64,000 bases of DNA from Spirosoma sordidisoli. GTDB taxonomy: Bacteria; Bacteroidota; Bacteroidia; Cytophagales; Spirosomataceae. Numbering within the stretch: position 1 is the stretch's first letter; the number at the start of each line of letters is the position of its first letter. The notes under the pieces are model-generated. The model saw only the letters and a program-made list of their open reading frames with translations. It ran no database searches and was not told where the DNA came from. The DNA lies in NCBI RefSeq assembly GCF_004138325.1, contig NZ_SBLB01000002.1:310001-374000 (forward strand), in the 5' to 3' direction. Positions 17,502-25,377 of this stretch are shown one piece after another. The position numbers were made by a program, and so were the translations under genes.

Positions 17502-18404
17502 TCAGGCGGCTTCGGTTTTTTCGCTGGGCTGGGCCGGGCGATTTGCCTGCTGCTTCAGGAGTTGTTTCGTGGTCTGGCGGCTGCCGTCGTGGCTCCAGCC
17601 GGGCGGGCCGAAGAGGTAACCCAGGGCGTTTCGGAACGAGCCGGCATGGATGACGTCGCGGGCTATGTCGGACCATTCGTGGAAAGCGATCCGGAGGGGG
17701 TTGTGCGAGTCGATGTTCTTGGTGAGGCCGTAGGTTGGCCGGTGCGTTTCGGGCTCGAAAGTGCCGAAAAGCCGGTCCCAGATAATCAGCACACCTGCGT
17801 GGTTCTTGTCCAGATAGGCCAGGTTCGACCCGTGATGCACGCGGTGGTGCGAGGGCGTATTGAATATAAACTCGATGGGGGCGGGGAGCCGGTCGATGTG
17901 TTCGGTATGAATCCAGAACTGGTAGAGCAGGCTGATGGCCTGCATGGTCATGACGGCCACTGGCGAAAAGCCGATCAGCGGTAACCATACCCAGAAGAGC
18001 CAGGCCCCCGACAGGGTACCGGTCCAGGTTTGCCGCAGGGCCGTACCGAGGTTGTATTTCCTGGACGAGTGATGCACCACGTGCGAGGCCCAGAAATAGC
18101 GGCTGCTGTGGCTAATGCGGTGGAACCAGTAATAGCTAAAATCGTCGGCAAAAAACAGCAGCCCCCAGGCCCACCACTGACTCATGTCGATCGTGAACAG
18201 CCGAAACTGGTACACCAGCGAATACGCTCCGAACACAATAGCTTTGCCCACAAACCCGACAATCACGTTGCCGATGCCCATACTCAGGCTGCTGGCCGTG
18301 TCTTTAGCCTCATAATAATCCTTTTGCTGGATAGCCGTTACAATCACTTCGGCAACCAGCAGAATGACAAAGCCCGGAATAGCGTACTGAATCAGATCTT
18401 TCAT
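17502..18404 (-). CDS. Sterol desaturase / fatty acid hydroxylase superfamily membrane protein
   Basis: A 300-aa membrane protein from ATG 18402-18404 (MKDLIQYAIPGFVILLVAEV). The di-iron histidine clusters are plain: HRISHSSRYFWASHVVHHSS, HTEHIDRLP and NTPSHHRVHHGSN. About five hydrophobic segments surround them. Family members hydroxylate or desaturate lipids, and the substrate here is unknown. The upstream extension of the frame is not membrane-like and is left out. The C-terminus is a basic, Gln-rich tail. Confidence 0.9.
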   Translation of the reverse strand: MKDLIQYAIPGFVILLVAEVIVTAIQQKDYYEAKDTASSLSMGIGNVIVGFVGKAIVFGAYSLVYQFRLFTIDMSQWWAWGLLFFADDFSYYWFHRISHSSRYFWASHVVHHSSRKYNLGTALRQTWTGTLSGAWLFWVWLPLIGFSPVAVMTMQAISLLYQFWIHTEHIDRLPAPIEFIFNTPSHHRVHHGSNLAYLDKNHAGVLIIWDRLFGTFEPETHRPTYGLTKNIDSHNPLRIAFHEWSDIARDVIHAGSFRNALGYLFGPPGWSHDGSRQTTKQLLKQQANRPAQPSEKTEAA

Positions 18405-18634
18405 GCGTGTTTTAGCGGAGCCAGGGAGGTTGTATGGTCCGTACTGCCCGCGCTGTACTCTTCGCAATTTACAGAAAAATACAGTTTTGTTTACATGTAG
18501 GCCCAGGCTATGGCGATAGACCGGTTGCAAACAGGGGCGCCGGTCTTCCGGTTGATGGGATAAGGACCAGGCGGCTTCGAGAGTCTGAACCGGCCTCCTA
18601 TATTGCAGCCCTGTACGTAAAAGCAGATTGACAC

Positions 18635-18925
18635 ATGACCTTCGAGCAGTTTACCGCCAGCCTGTCGGACCCGCAACCCCCGGCCGCTGTCCACCCTATT
18701 CTGAAAGCCCTCTGGTACGACGCCAATGAACAGTGGGAAGAAGCCCACGAAGTAGCCCAGAGCCGCGAGGGCGATCAGCCCTACGACCGGCTGCACGCGT
18801 ACCTGCACCGCAAAGAAGGCGACCGCTTCAACGCGAATTACTGGTATCGGCGCGCCGGAACGTCGTTTTTCGACGGATCGCTGGCCGACGAGTGGCAGGT
18901 GCTGGTGACCGAACAGCTGGGCTGA
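18635..18925 (+). CDS. Small conserved hypothetical protein
   Basis: A 96-aa acidic cytosolic protein (MTFEQFTASLSDPQPPAAVH) with ILKALWYDANEQWEEAHEVAQ, a YLHRKEGD stretch and ANYWYRRAGT. The conserved-looking tryptophans, histidines and HRKEGD motif suggest a real family, but I cannot name it. It precedes the cysteine-protease-like gene by about 100 bases on the same strand, which may or may not mean co-transcription. Confidence 0.7.
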   Translation: MTFEQFTASLSDPQPPAAVHPILKALWYDANEQWEEAHEVAQSREGDQPYDRLHAYLHRKEGDRFNANYWYRRAGTSFFDGSLADEWQVLVTEQLG

Positions 18926-19026
18926 GGGTTCACAAAAATATAATGGAGGTTTGCGGGCAATTTCCTTCGGAAATCCTTTGAATTCTATGTATATTGTGGG
19001 GCTATTTTCCCAGCGTACTTCCCCAC

Positions 19027-20292
19027 ATGCAAACAGTGTTTCGGATCGTATCCGAGCCCGCTGGTCTGATCAGACTGGATCAGACCCCTGTATATACCTA
19101 TTCCCAAAAACAAGCCGAGGAAGCCAATCTGGCTTTCGATCTGGCCGTTCGTACGTTCCTGCGCAACTGGATCGACCAGGGCACCATATCGGGCTTTCAT
19201 GCCGATACGGATGCCGACGCATTCATTGAGCAGGGAGCGCTGCGAAGCTTCTTTCAGCATCATGAAGATGCCCTGGAGCAGCTGCTGCGGAACGACGCCA
19301 TTGCGCGCCATCTGCTGCGTTCGGTGCATGAGGTCTACTTTCAGAACGATGCCTACGAGCCCCTGCTGGCCCAGTTTGAACGCCGGATCTATAACGTAGC
19401 CGCCCACCGCGAACACCGCGAGGTGCCGTTCCGCTACAGCCCGCCCAGCCGCCAGAGCGATTACGGCGATACCGTCGATACCAGCCACCTGCCCGCCGAT
19501 CAGGTTCGGGAGGACATCGGTATGTATTTCGGCACCCGCCGGTCCGACACTACCGCCCTGACCATCCTGGGCGACCAGCTGCGCCGGGAAGCGCTGGCTC
19601 CGGCCTCGCTGCCGATTCATGTCGTGACCGAGGGGTACATGGATGAGTCGCTGCGGGCCGTTCGGGCGGCCACTGAACAGGCCAGTCTGGATGACGATGA
19701 CCGGTTGCATATTTTTATCATCCAGCGACGCCACGCGGCCGACGACCGGCACCTGGGTGCGGCTCTGCTTGTGATGAACCCGCAACAGCCCGACCGGCCC
19801 TGCCGGCTTATCTTCTGCGACACGCTGAACCCTTCGGGTACGCCCCCCTGGTGGGATAAATTCAAACATAAAGTAGACGTGGTATTCCCGGCCCCGGCCA
19901 ACGAGACACCCGTATCGGCCCGGCTCGAAGACGGAAGCGTGAACCTGCAGCGGCTGCACGATGGCGTACCCGTCCGGCATCAGGACATCGACTGTGCGTT
20001 TTACACCGCATCGATCGGCCGCGCGCTGATTCAGCTGGCCCAGGCCGAGCCGGAGCTGATCCTGTCCGGTTCTATAGAAGCCGTCCGCGAGGCCATGACA
20101 GCCCGTATGCCGGAGTACTTCGACCAGCCCGGCCAGCCGAAGGTACCCGTTGCGGTGCGTGAAGAAAACATAGCCCGCAGGTGGGATACGGGCCGCGAAG
20201 CCCTCTGCCGGCTGCTGCCTGCCATGATCACCGTGCCGACCCGCTTTATTGACTTTGCTGCTGCAACAGCCGTCAGCGCCGAACTGGCCTGA
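19027..20292 (+). CDS. Unrecognised protein with clan-CE (Ulp1/YopJ-like) cysteine protease signature
   Basis: A 421-aa protein from ATG 19027. A longer frame needs a TTG start. No signal peptide or membrane helix is seen. Residues 235-335 have the order expected of clan CE enzymes: DRHLGAALLVMN with His242, CRLIFCDTLNPSG with Asp265, then VRHQDIDCAFYTASIGRAL with Gln319 and Cys323. Clan CE includes SUMO/ubiquitin-like proteases and YopJ acetyltransferases, often host-directed effectors. The N-terminal 200 residues (helical, DADAF, HHEDALEQLLRND) match nothing I know. The family assignment is motif-level inference, not homology shown by search. Confidence 0.5.
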   Translation: MQTVFRIVSEPAGLIRLDQTPVYTYSQKQAEEANLAFDLAVRTFLRNWIDQGTISGFHADTDADAFIEQGALRSFFQHHEDALEQLLRNDAIARHLLRSVHEVYFQNDAYEPLLAQFERRIYNVAAHREHREVPFRYSPPSRQSDYGDTVDTSHLPADQVREDIGMYFGTRRSDTTALTILGDQLRREALAPASLPIHVVTEGYMDESLRAVRAATEQASLDDDDRLHIFIIQRRHAADDRHLGAALLVMNPQQPDRPCRLIFCDTLNPSGTPPWWDKFKHKVDVVFPAPANETPVSARLEDGSVNLQRLHDGVPVRHQDIDCAFYTASIGRALIQLAQAEPELILSGSIEAVREAMTARMPEYFDQPGQPKVPVAVREENIARRWDTGREALCRLLPAMITVPTRFIDFAAATAVSAELA

Positions 20293-20324
20293 AAAAAAGG
20301 GCCGCTCTCCGGAGAGAGCGGCCC
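20292..20324 (-). terminator. Terminator of alanine dehydrogenase
   Basis: An 11-base stem GGGCCGCTCTC with a 4-base loop; read on the minus strand it is followed by seven T. It lies 35 bases past the ald stop and right after the stop of the plus-strand gene, so it ends ald transcripts and may block read-through both ways. Confidence 0.8.
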
Positions 20325-20358
20325 ACGTCTGTCGATGAATGGGTAATAGTATCGTGGC

Positions 20359-21489
20359 TTACGCCAGTTCTTCTTCGCTCAGGATGGTGCTGACGGGCGT
20401 GAGCTCCAGGCCAAACGCGTCGGCAACGCCCTTGTATACCACCTTGCCATCGACTACGTTCAGACCCAGTTGCAGGTCCATGTTGTCGCGGCAGGCCTGC
20501 TGCCAGCCTTTGTTGGCCAGTTGCAGGGCGTAGGGCAGGGTTGCGTTGGTCAGCGCCAGGGTGCTGGTATACGGTACCGCACCCGGCATGTTGGCTACGC
20601 AGTAATGAACCACCCCGTCGATGATAAACGTCGGATCTTCGTGGGTCGTTGGCCGGCAGGTTTCGATACAGCCCCCCTGGTCAACAGCTACGTCGACGAG
20701 TACGGTGCCGGCCCGCATCTGCTTCAGCATCTCACGGGTAATCAGGTGGGGGGCTTTGGCGCCCGGAATCAGCACCGCGCCCACAATCAGGTCGCAGACT
20801 TTGATCATCTCCCGAATGTTGTACTCGTTCGACATCATGGTCTGTACGTTGGGCGGCATGATATCGGACAGGTAGCGCAGGCGGGCCAGGCTAACGTCCA
20901 TGATCGTAACGTGCGCGCCCAGTCCGGCGGCCATCTTGGCGGCCTGGGTACCGACAATACCACCGCCCAGAACCAGGACGTTGGCGGGTTTTACGCCCGG
21001 CACACCGCCCAGCAGGATACCCCGGCCTTTCAGCGGTTTCTCCAGGTACTTGGCCCCTTCCTGAATAGCCATCCGGCCGGCTACTTCCGACATCGGCACC
21101 AGCAGCGGCAGGCTGCGGTCGGGCCGTTCAACGGTTTCGTAGGCCAGGCATACGGCTTTCTTCGCCAGCATAGCCTGGGTCAGTTCTTCCGATGAGGCAA
21201 AGTGGAAGTAGGTAAACAGGAGCTGGTCCTGCTTGATGAGGTTATATTCAGCCGCAATCGGCTCCTTAACCTTCATGATCATCTCGGCGATACCGTAGAC
21301 ATCTTCGATGGTCGGCAGCATAACGGCACCGGCTTCGATATACTCTTCATCTTCGAAACCACTGCCTTCGCCCGCGTTGACCTGTACATAGACGGTGTGG
21401 CCGTGCTTGCGTAGTTCCGTAACGCCCGCGGGGGTCAGTGCCACGCGGTTCTCGTTGTTTTTTATCTCTTTGGGAACGCCGATAACCAT
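20359..21489 (-). CDS. ald: Alanine dehydrogenase
   Basis: A 376-aa NAD-dependent enzyme interconverting L-alanine and pyruvate plus ammonia. The start MVIGVPKEIKNNENRVALTP is the family signature, and the NAD-binding glycine motif VLGGGIVGTQAAKMAAGLGA is near residue 175. The end (LTNATLPYALQLANKGW) is also typical and the length is normal. It is divergent from an Lrp-type regulator 174 bases away. Its own TAnnTTTG element lies about 41 bases before the ATG. Confidence 0.97.
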   Translation of the reverse strand: MVIGVPKEIKNNENRVALTPAGVTELRKHGHTVYVQVNAGEGSGFEDEEYIEAGAVMLPTIEDVYGIAEMIMKVKEPIAAEYNLIKQDQLLFTYFHFASSEELTQAMLAKKAVCLAYETVERPDRSLPLLVPMSEVAGRMAIQEGAKYLEKPLKGRGILLGGVPGVKPANVLVLGGGIVGTQAAKMAAGLGAHVTIMDVSLARLRYLSDIMPPNVQTMMSNEYNIREMIKVCDLIVGAVLIPGAKAPHLITREMLKQMRAGTVLVDVAVDQGGCIETCRPTTHEDPTFIIDGVVHYCVANMPGAVPYTSTLALTNATLPYALQLANKGWQQACRDNMDLQLGLNVVDGKVVYKGVADAFGLELTPVSTILSEEELA

Positions 21490-21529
21490 AATGAGCTGGA
21501 TGCGTTTAGGTTAGTTGTTATGGGTAGGA

Positions 21530-21537
21530 CAAAGATA
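21530..21537 (-). promoter_or_regulatory. Candidate -7 element (TATCTTTG) of the ald promoter
   Basis: Read on the minus strand this is TATCTTTG, a full match to the Bacteroidetes TAnnTTTG consensus, 40 bases before the ald start. No obvious -33 TTG is seen at the expected spacing, which may indicate an activator-dependent promoter. The Lrp regulator encoded next door is the likely candidate. Confidence 0.45.
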
Positions 21538-21663
21538 AAGTGGGTGTATATCTTTTCTAATACGTGTCACTTTTTTGGGAAAATCGGTCTGTAATTACAA
21601 TATTGGCAGTATAATTTCCTGTAATAGGAGGTGTTTTCGCCTGGGTGTCCGTAAAAATTCCGT

Positions 21664-22143
21664 ATGGAACTGCTAGATAAAACCGATCGTCGTATCCTGA
21701 GCCTGATACAAACCAACGCCCGCCTGACCATTCAGGAGATCGGGCAGCAGATCAACCTTTCCAAAACGCCGGTTCACGAACGAATCAAACGGCTGGAGCG
21801 GGAGGGTGTCATTTCGCAATACGTTACGCTGATCGACAAGAAAAAGGTGGGCAACAGCCTGATGGTTTATTGCCAGGTTACCCTCGACAAACAGACCCGC
21901 GATACATTTGCCGGTTTCGATACGGCCGTTCGCGATCTGCCCGAGGTGCTCGAGTGTAACCGCGTGTCGGGTACCTTCGATTACCTGCTGAAGATCATCA
22001 GCCGCGATATGGACGCCTACAACCGGTTTTACCAGGAGCGGCTGTCGGTTATTCCGGGCATGCTCCACATCAGCAGCTTTTTTGTCATGGATGAGGTGAA
22101 AAACTCCACGGTGATCCCCCTGACGACCGACGCTGCGCTGTGA
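21664..22143 (+). CDS. Lrp/AsnC family transcriptional regulator
   Basis: A 159-aa protein with an N-terminal HTH (MELLDKTDRRILSLIQTNAR, IQEIGQQINLSKTPVHERIKRLEREG) and a C-terminal RAM ligand-binding domain. It is divergent from ald, and Lrp-type regulators of alanine dehydrogenase in this arrangement sense alanine or other amino acids. The last residues TTDAAL and the TGA stop are encoded by the first copy of the repeat array that follows, so the native C-terminus has been replaced or extended by repeat DNA. Confidence 0.95.
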   Translation: MELLDKTDRRILSLIQTNARLTIQEIGQQINLSKTPVHERIKRLEREGVISQYVTLIDKKKVGNSLMVYCQVTLDKQTRDTFAGFDTAVRDLPEVLECNRVSGTFDYLLKIISRDMDAYNRFYQERLSVIPGMLHISSFFVMDEVKNSTVIPLTTDAAL

Positions 22144-22602
22144 TGGCCCTAACGGGCCAGGGTTGGTGGTGATGTTTCCGATTCTACCGACGCTGCGCTG
22201 TGAAGGCCCTAACGGGCCAGGGTTGATCTGGATGCCCGAACGGTTGCTACCGACGCTGCGCTGTGAGAGCCCTGACGGGCCAGGGTGATCTGGATGCCGA
22301 ACGGCTGCTACCGACGCTGCGCTGTGAAGGCCCTGACGGGCCATGGATGATCTTGTCGATTGGTTCTACCGACGCTGCGCTGTGAGGGCCCTGACGGGCC
22401 AGGGCTAATGCTGATGTTTTCCGATTCTACCGACGCTATGCTGTGAGGGCCTTGACGGGCCGGGGTCGTGCTGCATTTTATTTCTTTACCGCTCCTTTAG
22501 GAAAACAATGGCCCGTCAGGGCCTTCACAGCGCAGCGTTGGTAGGAATCAATTCGGCCAGATTATTCAAGGTCCGTCAGGGCCATCACAGCATAGCGTCG
22601 GT
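22126..22602. repeat. REP-like repeat array: six direct and two inverted copies
   Basis: A unit of about 36 bases starts ACCGACGCTGCGCTGTGA and continues with a GGCCCTGACGGGCC hairpin and CAGGG. Copies begin at 22126, 22186, 22249, 22310, 22368 and 22429 (period 58-63). Inverted copies lie at about 22509-22543 and 22570-22602. Spacer stretches also resemble each other (GATCTGGATGCC, GATGTTTCCGATTCT), so the real unit is near 60 bases. The first copy overlaps the end of the lrp coding region. The last two form an inverted pair with the rest, as in BIME-type REP arrays. It fills most of the 542-bp gap before the NIPSNAP gene. Confidence 0.9.
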
Positions 22603-22685
22603 GCCCTGGGTAGGGTTGGTGGGTCGGTAGAATAAAACGGGTTCAGACTTATGATACTCGCTTAATGTGATCTTTTTATTCTCTG

Positions 22686-23450
22686 ATGAAACGAAGACAG
22701 TTTGTTGCCTCATCGCTCCTGGCCGTACCGGCGCTGACCCAGGAAACCACGAAACCCGCTCCGGCTAAACAAGTGTATGAATTGCGGATATACGACATGC
22801 GCTTCGGCGCTCAGCAGGCTAACCTCGAAAACTACCTTAAAGATGCTCTTATACCGGCCCTGAACCGGCAGGGTGCCAAAACGGTGGGCGTATTTCGGGA
22901 AATGGGTAAGTCTGACCCGGCTAAGCTGTATGTACTCATACCCCACGCGTCGATGGACGCCTACGCCGGAGCCGCTACCCGGCTCGCGGCCGATACCGCC
23001 TACACCAGCGCGAGCAAAGCGTATAACGACCTGACACCCGACAAAGCCGTTTTTACACGCTATACCACCTCGCTGCTCACGGCGTTCGACGCGCTGCCGC
23101 AGCTGGTCACGCCCGCGCGCGAAAGCCGGATTTTTGAACTGCGAACCTACGAAGGGTACTCGGAAGATGCCGTTCGGCGGAAAGTGAAGATGTTCAACGT
23201 CGACGAGCTGCCTATTTTTTACCGGGTCAAACTCAATCCGGTATTCTTCGGCGAAGTGATTGCCGGGGAGCATATGCCGTGTCTGACGTACATGCTGACG
23301 TTTAAGGACATGGCCGAGCGGGATGCCAACTGGAAACAGTTCGGCGCTGACTCCGACTGGAAACGCGTGTCGCAGCTTCCCGAATATGCCAATACCGTAT
23401 CCAACATCATCCGGGTATTTCTGGAGCCGTCGCCCTACTCACAGATCTAG
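22686..23450 (+). CDS. NIPSNAP family protein, exported
   Basis: A 254-aa protein. The N-terminus MKRRQFVASSLLAVPALTQE looks like a Tat signal (RRQF). Two ferredoxin-like NIPSNAP halves follow: QVYELRIYDMRFGAQQANLE and later RIFELRTYEGYSEDAVRRKVKMF with FFGEVIAGEHMPCLTYMLTF. Bacterial NIPSNAP proteins have no defined activity. It stands alone behind the repeat array, with a hairpin some 110 bases after the stop. Confidence 0.88.
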   Translation: MKRRQFVASSLLAVPALTQETTKPAPAKQVYELRIYDMRFGAQQANLENYLKDALIPALNRQGAKTVGVFREMGKSDPAKLYVLIPHASMDAYAGAATRLAADTAYTSASKAYNDLTPDKAVFTRYTTSLLTAFDALPQLVTPARESRIFELRTYEGYSEDAVRRKVKMFNVDELPIFYRVKLNPVFFGEVIAGEHMPCLTYMLTFKDMAERDANWKQFGADSDWKRVSQLPEYANTVSNIIRVFLEPSPYSQI

Positions 23451-23558
23451 TCCCCGAACGTTAGTCAGAGCCGCGGCCCGGTGTCGGAAACAACACCCCG
23501 GTGGGGTTACGTGACGGCAAAACAGGCACAGGGTGGCCAAGAGCCTACCCAGTTTATA

Positions 23559-23600
23559 CACAGAACCCCAGATCAGCCGAGGCCGGTCCGGGGTTCTGTG
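23559..23600. terminator. Hairpin between converging NIPSNAP and esterase genes
   Basis: An 11-base stem CACAGAACCCC with a 20-base loop lies between two converging genes, 20 bases from the esterase stop. There is no clear T run on either strand, so a terminator role is inferred from position and stem strength. Confidence 0.5.
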
Positions 23601-23619
23601 CGTATGGGGAATACGGCGG

Positions 23620-25242
23620 TTAGGGTTTTACCAGAAACTGGTCCAGGAACAGGTAGCGGTCGCGGTGCTGTTCGGTTTCGGGGCGGGTCGTAACGTCGAT
23701 GCGCATATACTGAGCCGGGGCGTTGGGTTTCAGCGCGGGCCAGTTGGGTAAACCTTTGCCGTTCGGGTTACCGGTTTTTATAAAGTTGGCAAAGTAAGCC
23801 TGCACCGTTTCCGACACTTTATAGTCGTCGGGGGTCCAGGCAAATACCTTGTTGGTAGCCAGGTTCCCCATGGCATATTCGATTTCGGCCGAGTGGACGG
23901 CTCCTTTGGCGGGAGGAACCGCATTGGGGGCGTTTCCTTTAACCACGCCACCCGCCAGACCCGGTGCTGCGTTGCCCATTTCGGGGGTCATGGCCGGGCG
24001 CGGACGGGCGTAGAAATAGCGGTAAACAGGCTTGCCTCCTCCCGTCTGGCTGTGCATATCGGCCCATTTCCAGGTGCTGTACCCGATAAAGCGGTCGCCA
24101 GCCAGATCGGTGGCTACCTGTTCTACATCGGCGTCCGACTGGGCAGCATACTGCTTCAGTGCTTCGTCGGCGCGGTCGTTGTACAGTTTCTGTACGGCTT
24201 TGGTGTAGTTTTCCAGGGTCGGATTTTCCCTGCCCATGAGGGCGCGGTAGTTCATCTCTTCCGAGTTCCAGCCTACCAGCAGCGGTACTTTGGCCTGCTC
24301 GCCGGCCGCGCAGATGGCTACCGGCGATTTAGGGAAGAAGTACCCATCGATCGAGGCCGAGAAACGGGGCGCGTCGGATTTGGCGGTAGCCTCCAGCACC
24401 TGCTCGGCCGACAGGGCCCGCAGCTCCTTCAGCGATTGTACACCCAGCAAGCTGGCAAACCGGACTCCGGTCTGTTCGGCAACCGGCAGCGGAGCCGGGG
24501 GGAGGGTGCCCAGTACCGACCCACTCTCTCCGATGGCACCGGCAATCAGGTTGCGCGACAGGGGTGACATCATCTGGGCGCTGACCGAGGCCGATCCGGC
24601 CGATTCGCCCGCAATTGTCACCCGCTTGGGGTCGCCCCCGAACGCGGCAATATTCTGTTGTACCCAGCGCAGCGCAGCCGCCTGGTCGAGGTAGCCGTAA
24701 TTGCCCGATGAGCGGTTCGGCGACTCTTTAGTCAGCTCCGGATGGGCCATAAAGCCAAAGGGGCCGAGTCGGTAATTGACCGTCAGGGTAACAATGCCCC
24801 GGCGGGCCATGCTTTCGCCATCGTAGCGGGGCTCCGAGCCATCGCCCGCTATGAACCCTCCGCCGTAGAAGTAAACCAGCACCGGCAGCCGTTCGCTGGC
24901 CGACTTGGCGGGTGTCCAGACGTTGAGGTAAAGACAGTCTTCACTCATGCCGTCCGATCGGAAGTTCATATCCCCGAATACGGCCCGCTGCATGGCGCGC
25001 GGCCCAAACTTGGTCGCCGGCCTGACGTCGGTCCAGTTTTTTACCGGCTGGGGTTCTTTCCAGCGTAGCTCGCCCACGGGGGGCTGCGCAAAGGGAACCC
25101 CTTTAAAAGAACGAATACCCGAGGCTTCGAGGGTGCCCTCCAGGGTGCCGTTGGCCGTACGGACGCGGGGCGGAGTCGACTGAGCCAGGGCGGTCAGGCC
25201 AGTTTGCACAGACAGGAGAGAAAGAAGAATGAGTGACTTCAT
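23620..25242 (-). CDS. Type-B carboxylesterase
   Basis: A 540-aa exported alpha/beta hydrolase. The ATG at 25240-25242 gives a clean signal peptide (MKSLILLSLLSVQTGLTALA). A second ATG three codons earlier is possible. The carboxylesterase signatures are EDCLYLNVWTP near residue 101, an oxyanion loop FYGGGF, and the nucleophile elbow AGESAGSASV with Ser214. The C-terminus has VQAYFANFIKTGNPNGKGLPNWPAL, also typical. It cleaves carboxylic esters outside the cytoplasm. The substrate is unknown. It is divergent from the GH20 hexosaminidase gene, with 135 bases between the starts. Confidence 0.93.
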   Translation of the reverse strand: MKSLILLSLLSVQTGLTALAQSTPPRVRTANGTLEGTLEASGIRSFKGVPFAQPPVGELRWKEPQPVKNWTDVRPATKFGPRAMQRAVFGDMNFRSDGMSEDCLYLNVWTPAKSASERLPVLVYFYGGGFIAGDGSEPRYDGESMARRGIVTLTVNYRLGPFGFMAHPELTKESPNRSSGNYGYLDQAAALRWVQQNIAAFGGDPKRVTIAGESAGSASVSAQMMSPLSRNLIAGAIGESGSVLGTLPPAPLPVAEQTGVRFASLLGVQSLKELRALSAEQVLEATAKSDAPRFSASIDGYFFPKSPVAICAAGEQAKVPLLVGWNSEEMNYRALMGRENPTLENYTKAVQKLYNDRADEALKQYAAQSDADVEQVATDLAGDRFIGYSTWKWADMHSQTGGGKPVYRYFYARPRPAMTPEMGNAAPGLAGGVVKGNAPNAVPPAKGAVHSAEIEYAMGNLATNKVFAWTPDDYKVSETVQAYFANFIKTGNPNGKGLPNWPALKPNAPAQYMRIDVTTRPETEQHRDRYLFLDQFLVKP

Positions 25243-25377
25243 AGGATACATGTATAATCTGAAAATGACTATATGATCTGAAACTACTTGTCATATAGGC
25301 GAGGACATAGGCATCTGTGGGTTTTTTGGGTAAAAAACACCTACTTTACCCTGTTTACTAAAAAGCGTACCCACTCT

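Noticed and set aside
18985-19980. A 331-codon minus-strand frame over the clan-CE-like gene
   Set aside because: No recognisable domain, no leader, and the plus-strand frame has an ordered catalytic signature and a normal ATG start.
21673-22344. A 223-codon minus-strand frame containing repeated GPSQRSVG
   Set aside because: It is a by-product of the repeat array and of the antisense of the lrp gene, with no domain or start support.
22126-22602. CRISPR-like spacing of about 36-base repeats and 22-26-base spacers
   Set aside because: The spacers resemble one another, two copies are inverted, each unit contains its own hairpin, the first copy is inside a coding region, and no cas gene is near. 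It is a REP-like array.
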